Shown here in pieces: positions 33,191 through 64,000 of a DNA stretch of 64,000 nt. The number at the start of each line of letters is the position of its first letter. Positions within the stretch are counted from its first letter, which is position 1. The stretch comes from Lytechinus pictus (Eukaryota > Echinodermata > Echinoidea > Temnopleuroida > Toxopneustidae), in assembly GCF_037042905.1 (NCBI RefSeq), contig NC_087249.1:54342901-54406900 (forward strand), in the 5' to 3' direction. A program made the position numbers and the translations under genes. The notes below the pieces were generated by a model, which was not told where the DNA came from, made no database searches, and saw only the letters and a program-made list of their open reading frames with translations.

Positions 33191-34260
33191 AAAAAAGGAA
33201 TTTATCCAAGACAATATAAGTGATTTTGATTTTGAATATAGATCGATCATACCAAGACCACCTTCAACTATCGGTCTGACACAAATATTAAGTTTAACTT
33301 TCTCACGCTTTGAATTCCATTAAAAAAAACAATATTTCTTATGTAAACCCTTGCATACATAGTCTGGCATTGGAATAAACGTACCAACGTAAACGATTTG
33401 AGGCACAATTAAACATTTCATATTAATCATTATACCGTTACCAGTTACATGTAAGCTGACTCATTTTCCATGCTTTTAGTATGTTATTGACCTTTTTAAT
33501 TTTCCCTTCCCAAATGAGCTTTCGTATATACTCTTCTTCCCCCCCCCCCCACAAATATTCCTAAATACTTAACAGGATCATCTGTAAAATCAGATTCGCT
33601 TCTTTTTAAGTTAAATATCCCTATTTTTAACATATTTGTCTTATTCCAATTTACTTTGGAACTTTTGGAACCGAAATTATTTATCTCTTTCATAACAATA
33701 TGAAGGGATTTAATCGAATTAATGAATATCGTCGTATCGTCTGCGAACTGATTTCATCATTTTCTTTAATATGAATTGCTAAAATATCTGAAAACAAAAT
33801 AAACCACTATGCTGACAACGGACACCCTTGTCTTACACCTTTATAAATATGAAATAATTCTGATAACCAACCACATACATTGTAGTACTCTACCTTGAGC
33901 ATATTTATGTAACATCTTAGTCCAATTTATAAACGATTCCTTAAACTTTAATGTTTTAAACAGAAATGAGTGGTTCACATTGTCGAATGCTTTTAGAAAA
34001 TCGAAACTAAATGATAATGCCACGGGAACTTTTCAATTTACAAGAGTCAATAATATCTTGAGCAAGCATAACATTTTCGGATGCCGATCTACCTTTAACA
34101 TGTTTAATAAATCCACATTGATCAGTTAATAATGATGATAAAATTTTCTGTAAACGCATCGCTAAAACCCGAGCTGCAATTTTGTAGTCGATACTGAGTA
34201 AAGATATTGGTCGTCAATTGTCCAAAGATCATTTTTATAATAGAGTAACAACTCACTCCA
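33190..34260 (-). pseudogene. Decayed second LINE (L1/Tx1-like reverse transcriptase fragment)
   Basis: Minus-strand reading over several frames recovers RT pieces. QCGFVKHVKGRSASENVM lies near 34100, SFDFLKAFDNVNHSFLFKTL near 33990, GVRQGCPLSA near 33830, an RRYDD-like active-site block near 33745, and SDFTDDPVKYLGIFVGG near 33570. Stops and frameshifts are frequent. The style (INW..MLH, GCPLS) is closer to L1/Tx1 than to the LINE at 11-21 kb. No target duplication or tail was identified. Confidence 0.7.
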
Positions 34261-35290
34261 TACAGGGGTATGAAGTGATAATCTTTGAAGGGGTGATATC
34301 ATCGATGAAGCATCAGGAAGCCTGGGCCATCCACTTCCAAATGCCTATGCGTTGACATTTCCCTGATAAAAAAACTCTCCATATCCTAATTGGAGAAAGG
34401 TACAGGTATGTACAGTTTATTTGCCAAAATAGAATGATAGAATTTGGCATTAATACTATTTGGCATAAAGATAGAATGATTTTGAAATGTTTACATTCAT
34501 TGCTTATGACAAGAATTGAAAGTGTCATGGATGGATGACCGTCAGTAACATTTTTTTAATGTAATCTAACTTACATTTAAGCTATCTTTTTCATTTCATT
34601 CATTCACTTATTTATTTATTCATTTTTCCAACAAAATTTATAATGCAATAATTACAATACTGAAATAAAACATATCAGAAAATATAAATGACATTCAGTT
34701 TTATTCATTTTTATGAATTGTGTTTATGAATTGTGTTTCAATTTAAAGAAAAGAATGATATCCATGGTACAGTATAATTTTGTTTTACCATGCATGCATG
34801 CTCTCCAGAGTGTTTCACGCATGGGCTATTGGGATGATAAAAGTATGTTTTATCCGACAGTTAATCATACGTGTAGCAACTGTCAGACAGGGTACTTCTC
34901 AGCAATTCCAAATCAAGGAAATTTGGCTAATGCTGCGACTTGTCAGACAATAAGTGTTGATGAAATGCTCTCATTTGGTACAATCCTTTTTTTTTAATTT
35001 CATCTTAATCTTTGTGTCTGCCTTCAGATATCGTTTCTTACTTTGCTTTTCTGTAAAGTTTTTTTCCTTTCCCTTATATCATTTTTATACTGATTTGAAT
35101 GCAAATCATGTTGTTTTGTGCTATAATGTGTCTATCCCTGAAGAAGAGGGAGGTCCCTAAAAAGGGCCAGAAAATTATGTTAAACCGGCAAATATGTACC
35201 AAATCATTGACAAATATGTATTAAAGATACAATTATGTGGTTAAACAAGTTTAAGGTAGAAATATTTGTTGTGGTGTGTTCAATAACATT
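34261..35290. other. No gene seen; one diverged MITE copy
   Basis: 34849-34972 resembles the MITE at 9375 (TATCCGACAGTTA, then ACTTGTCAGACAA and TTGATGAAATGCTC). The rest is AT-rich without coding support. Confidence 0.4.
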
Positions 35291-35294
35291 TTTA

Positions 35295-35590
35295 TGCCCC
35301 TCCGGGGGCATCAAGCGTTGATTACTTGGGAAATATTCAACAGATTTTTTTAAAAATTTGTGTGTAGGTAGATGACACCAAAATACAGGCTAAGCTCGAA
35401 TTTTGAGTCCGCAGGTCAAAGGTCTCAGCTCAATTAATATGCGAGTTGGTTTCCGCATAACTTATGAAATATTCAACAGATTTTTAAAATTTTCGGTGTG
35501 TAGGTAGACGACACCAAAATACAGGATAAGTTTGAATTCAGAGTCCGCAGGTCAAAGGTCACGGCTCATATATGCGAGTTGGTTCAAAGG
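35295..35590. repeat. Two ~138-bp tandem units with DR1 motif
   Basis: AATATTCAACAGATTTTT, then TGTGTAGGTAGA.GACACCAA and GTCCGCAGGTCAAAGGTC, each occur twice about 138 bp apart. CCCCTCCGGGGGCATC precedes them. Confidence 0.85.
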
Positions 35591-35599
35591 TCTAGAGAT

Positions 35600-37640
35600 C
35601 GGGTACTCGGTGAACTGCATGTACTTTGGGTTACGAGATGTAGATGTATGCTTACAATGGTTTTTAAAAACCGGATATCAAGAGGAAGATACATGTGTAT
35701 TAATCCCCTTTTCCCTCTCTTCTATCAGTATTTCTTTGTTGGTACTCCTTACCACATTTTCCCCCTCCTCCACCCCTATTTAGATCTCTATCCACTCTCT
35801 CTCTGTACTTGCTTCCATTCCCTTTATTCTATGATATACCCATAAATATTTTCAATAAAATATATCAAAGCACTTCCACCCTTTCCTTCCTCCCAACTCA
35901 CTCTCTTCCATCTTTCATTCAATCTTGTATGTCATATGTGACAGTCCAGGAAGTATGGCGTTTGAAAAGAAAAACACGACATGGTTGGTGTGAAAACAAA
36001 TAGTTACCAGGCATCACAATATTTTTTATCAGAAATTGTATTTTCATCATAGCTACATTCTCTCATGTACAATATAATATTGAAGAAAAAAACGAAACAC
36101 AATTTCATTAAGAATTCCTTGTTATCAAACTGCAAAATTGAATTTTAGTTTTAGATGTAAACAAATCATTCTCCATCTTATAGTCAACACACAAGACAGC
36201 CCTGTAAAAGGGGCAAATAGTAGAAATGTAGAAAGAAATCAATCAATTTCTTCCAGTATAAAAAAAGATAATAAAATAAAGTTCAAGAGCCATTCACTTT
36301 TTCGTCATTTCCAAATTCCTACCAAAAGCAGGCAATTGAGTGGGTAAAGAGCAATGGAATCTGATATTGTATCAATTCAAAATGACTATTGACCAATCTT
36401 TTTCTGCTACAGGTAATTCGGTAACACAATTATCTATAGTAAATCTACATCCAGGAGAAAATTAAATTAGTGCATAAGTTTTCAACAAATGTTTTATATA
36501 ATCTCTATCAATTCATTTAAGAAGCAGATACCTCCATTGTCAAGCAAAGTGACTGAAAATATCCTGTATACCTACGGCTTCCTCTCTTCAGGGTTTCTAA
36601 ATTTACTTCGAGGAGGTCTACTCAATATCTGAGATAATATTGCCCTTAAAATTCTGCTTATTGCTTGCCTAGATTACGGTTGATAAATCAAAGATAGTAA
36701 GATATTAAATCAGTAATATTGATTATATTTTTCATAGACGGCCTATACAATTTAAATCCTTGACAAGGTAAGAAACAGTTAGGATATTTTGATGTAATGT
36801 GGTATTAGAAAACAAATGTGGGCATGGCCTTCTTTTCATCATGCTATAAGATTGAAGATCGATGTGCTTACCAATTGTATTAGCCTATATACTGTAGATT
36901 ATTCATAGCAATACCATTGAAATTCTAAGGGTTAAATTTGTAGCACTGACTTTCCAAGACAGGACCTGAAGAGCATTTCAAGGACTTGTACAGTATTTTT
37001 TATCCGACAGTTACCATAGGAACTGTGCTTGTCACCCAATCAATCTCAAAGAAAGTTGTCAGATCTGAAAGTTGCTGATGAAACTCTCGAGGAAACTATT
37101 ATTTTTGTGTTAAAAAATTCTTAATTGTACTCGGATTACAAAATTATACTTGTCAGGATTTACGATAATGAAATTAAATGAGAAATAAATAAATTAAAGA
37201 AAAACATAAATAACTTGAACATTAAAACTGTTCTATTAAAACTGTATGTCTTTCAGGCAGATTGCAGCCTTGAGTAAATATTTCATAAGATGTCACAGAT
37301 CAATGAAGAAAACATACAAAAAAGGGTGAGTGTCACATACAGATTGTATATGGAAGTATAGTATTTGCTTTCTTAAATTAAATGTGATACTTTTGGTGTA
37401 TCAAATAAATACTTTCTGTAGATACAATTTCTCAGAGAAATGGTAATTTTGTGTTGCTTGGTTTAATTTGATGTTCTCATATTTTTGGAATGCCTTCATT
37501 ATCAAGAGTTCTAATCAAAGATCTCTGTATAATATAGCTGTGGAAATAGTCCCAAAATATGAACTGGGCAATTTCATTAATATCTACATCTATTTTCTAT
37601 TTATGATTTTGTTCATGCTATCAAATGATCTTGAGTCTGT
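35600..37640. other. No gene seen
   Basis: AT-rich intergenic DNA with a diverged MITE copy at 36992-37092 (GACAGTTACCATAGGAACTG). Short open frames have no recognisable domains. Confidence 0.4.
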
Positions 37641-37648
37641 TGCTTTAA

Positions 37649-37753
37649 AGTTACTATTATGGTAACTTTGCCATCCAATGTTAAACAACCAATCAAAACC
37701 AAGGATTTCAGGGAAGTTACCACTGGATGGCCAAGTAACTATAATAGTAACTT
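37649..37753. mobile_element. MITE-like inverted repeat, ~105 bp
   Basis: The left GTTACTATTATGGTAACTTT with GCCATCCA pairs with the right TGGATGGCCAAGTAACTATA with ATAGTAAC. The ends are inverted complements over about 30 bp with gaps. Confidence 0.75.
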
Positions 37754-39595
37754 TTGTACAACAGGTCCCAGGACTTCAGTAATTCATGAAGTAAGAATGT
37801 AGAAAGTTGGGGGTTGGACGTACAAAAGGTTGATAACCCTACAAAATTGCCCAACTACTTGCTGCTATATCTGAGCCTTAACCGTGCCATCAATTCTACC
37901 ACGTATTTCATTAAGGACAACTTAGATTAGATGTGAGAGTTAATGAAAGGTAAAGAGTGATTTGCAAACTCATAGTTGCTTCAGCTGTCCATTGGAGAGT
38001 TGAAAATGGCTACAAAAAGGTAGTTCATTAGTCTCAAATTACATGTAGGTACCTCATTTAATAATATACCAATGATATTTCATTCCACTACAATTGAAAA
38101 TGTCCTTGTGGAAACAGACTGGCACATTGCAAGGATCGGATTGTTATAAACACTCATATTAACTTGCTATTTTATTAAATATTCTACATTTCAAACTCTT
38201 AAATAACACAACTGAATTCTACAAGCCATGGGCAGATTATTCCTACAATACTGGAAAGTAGAATTCATTGTCCCTCTGCAAAGCTAATATTGGCAGGTAT
38301 TTCCCTAAGAAAAAAAATTACGAATTATCATTTTTTAGAGCCAAAATACATTTCATTAATATAGCTTCAGAACCTAAGTCCACTATGTTTCTTACTAATA
38401 CTGGGCTTTTCGATCAGTTTTAATGGGTCAATTGCCCAGGCCAATTCAGAACTCGGCCATGAACGGATTCAACACACAATTTAATAAAGCTGTAAGTTAC
38501 GCTGTACGAATGATTTTACGCACGACTGGTGACCCTTTCTTGTGCTAAATGATACATCCCTATGTTGCTGACTTGGCACCTATTCCAGTCATGCATAACT
38601 TTATGAACAGCATTATGAAACACCACAGGATAGCAAGGATAATCATACTTAAATATTTGTGGAGATTATGAATAATAATCATAATATCAGATGACCTTTT
38701 TTTTAATGTGATATAAGGAAATTGTTTCCACTAATCGAACTCAATATGTTTTTTTAACTACCTAGTGCCGAGAATCATGCATACTGCTATCTTGAAAACT
38801 GGGATAGCTCTTGTGAAAGTGGAATAAGCGTATTAGTTACTGACTTACTGACAAGAGCTAGGAAAAGGGAAGGAAACACAGACTGGATATTTCAAAGAAA
38901 CTGAAAGTTAAAATTATCACATTGTACAGTAGAGTCTGCACAAGTAGACCTTCCATTAGTCGAATTATCGCCTTACCCCAAAAATTATTCGAGACCAGAA
39001 TATGCAAATCATCTGTCGATATTCATCCAAGTAGAACAGATTCCTGTGGTCCCAAAGAGGGTTGACTATAATTGACTGATTCAACTGTATGCGGCTTTTC
39101 TCTGAATTGAAATTGGGAATTGTAATTCATATGTCTGTTCAACTATTAACTAGGTCACTGTTTCATAAAGCTGATCATAATGTTGCACATGACAACTGAT
39201 CATGGCATGAGGACTCCAATTGTTCATAGCTAAATGTTGACGATAATCAAACCATCAACATACAATGTTAGGATATAAGATATCATCTGCCACAATTTAA
39301 TCAGATTAGAACCGTCCTCTGTTGATTAATGCCAGGAATAAATACTTTCAGGCTCACAGTTGGCACTTCATATACCAGCTTCATGAAACAGCCACCTAGA
39401 TAAAGACCATTCTCAGTATTGCATGGCATTATCAAGAACCTCACCACTTGGTGCAGCTTGATCTACATGCCTTCAGAGTACACCATCTCTTGAAATACCA
39501 CTCAAGCAGTGATACACCACCTCGAAAATGTCTTCCCTTCCTAGAAGATAATTTGAATAAATTGACAAGCATGGCATCGAGGATAAGTTAGAACA
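37754..39595. other. 3' flank of NAA15; two MITE relics
   Basis: 38485-38624 is a diverged member of the CATAAAGCTGT/ACGCACGACTGG family. 39154-39392 has TGTTTCATAAAGCTGATC and, at the other end, CAGCTTCATGAAACAG as inverted ends. The NAA15 3' UTR should start below 39596. A minus-strand AATAAA occurs near 38174, but I cannot assign it. Confidence 0.45.
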
Positions 39596-63646
<24,051 letters not shown>

Positions 63647-63720
63647 CTGTAAATACATAAATACAACAATAAAATATTACTTTAAGCGCAAGCAATTTTG
63701 ACTCCTGGATTGCCAGAGTT

Positions 63721-63790
63721 GGTGGGTGTTTCATAAAACTATTTGTAAAGTTCACGCACAACTGGAACATGTTCATAGGTCCCAAGATGA
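63721..63790. mobile_element. Partial MITE of the GTTTCATAAA family
   Basis: GGTGGGTGTTTCATAAAACT, then CACGCACAACTGGAACATG. A short relic related to 9592-9766. Confidence 0.55.
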
Positions 63791-64000
63791 AAAACACCAA
63801 CGAAAAATTCCAACACTCCCCTGAACAATCTGTTATAATAATAATGATATTTTATTTACCCAGGGTAGCCACTTCAGTTAGAAAACTGCTCTACTAGCGG
63901 GCCCTGCATAACATAATAATTTAATATGTTATTATTACCCTTCTCCAATCTAAATGCTGAGCGCCTTGCAAGAAGGCAGAAGGTCCCATTTTTATATTCT

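Overview
This window looks like animal nuclear DNA, most likely from an echinoderm such as a sea urchin. The reasons are multi-exon genes with GT-AG introns, an AT-rich background, vertebrate-like NAA15 and LRR-Ig-FN3 proteins, and many short inverted-repeat elements and CpG-rich GCGAGCGC-type arrays of a kind I associate with marine deuterostomes. The species assignment is inference. I see no operons, CRISPR array or prokaryotic system.

There are two host genes. At 4.1-6.4 kb (+) lies a nearly single-exon gene for a type I membrane protein: signal peptide, leucine-rich repeats, one Ig domain, one FN3 domain, a membrane helix and a cytoplasmic tail. From 63.65 kb down to 39.6 kb (-) lie 15 coding exons of NAA15, the ribosome-docking auxiliary subunit of the NatA N-terminal acetyltransferase. 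They give a continuous 773-codon reading frame with its stop. Only the exons for roughly the first 110 residues are missing, beyond the right edge.

Most of the rest is transposable elements, often nested. From left to right these are: a degenerate ~175-bp tandem repeat (0-1.1 kb); the right end of a GGATCCGC-type element with a polypyrimidine tract (2.3-3.2 kb); MITEs (9.4-9.8 kb); and an array of GGTCTAAT repeats (10.1-10.6 kb). Next comes a LINE on the minus strand (11.1-21.0 kb). It is split by an LTR retrotransposon (13.3-20.3 kb) that has only a protease-like ORF without its catalytic motif. The 3' LTR of that element is itself split by a young element with 467-bp direct terminal repeats. 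Palindromic repeats lie at 21.5-22.2 kb and an inverted GGTCTAAT array at 23.9-24.3 kb.

The most striking structure is at 24.75-30.0 kb. It is a foldback-type element whose arms end in arrays of a 16-mer (GATAGACCGCGGGTCC). One arm is split by a 3.9-kb hAT-like element with an exact 8-bp duplication, and the loop holds a further small element with its own 8-bp duplication. The GCGAGCGC arrays continue to 32.95 kb, where the same family has inserted into its own array. A decayed second LINE follows at 33.2-34.3 kb.

The NAA15 introns hold a TTA-flanked MITE, a hAT-like element, a truncated LINE about 30 bp from a splice site, tRNA-derived SINE-like sequences, a piggyBac-like MITE inside an enlarged Tc1 element with a lost catalytic residue, a 795-bp TIR element, and a 162-bp satellite carrying nuclear-receptor DR1 motifs. 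No single new gene system is proven. The best candidates for undescribed biology are the foldback/hAT nest, the RT-less LTR element, the direct-repeat element inside its LTR, and the repeated GGTAACTGACATTAC motif.
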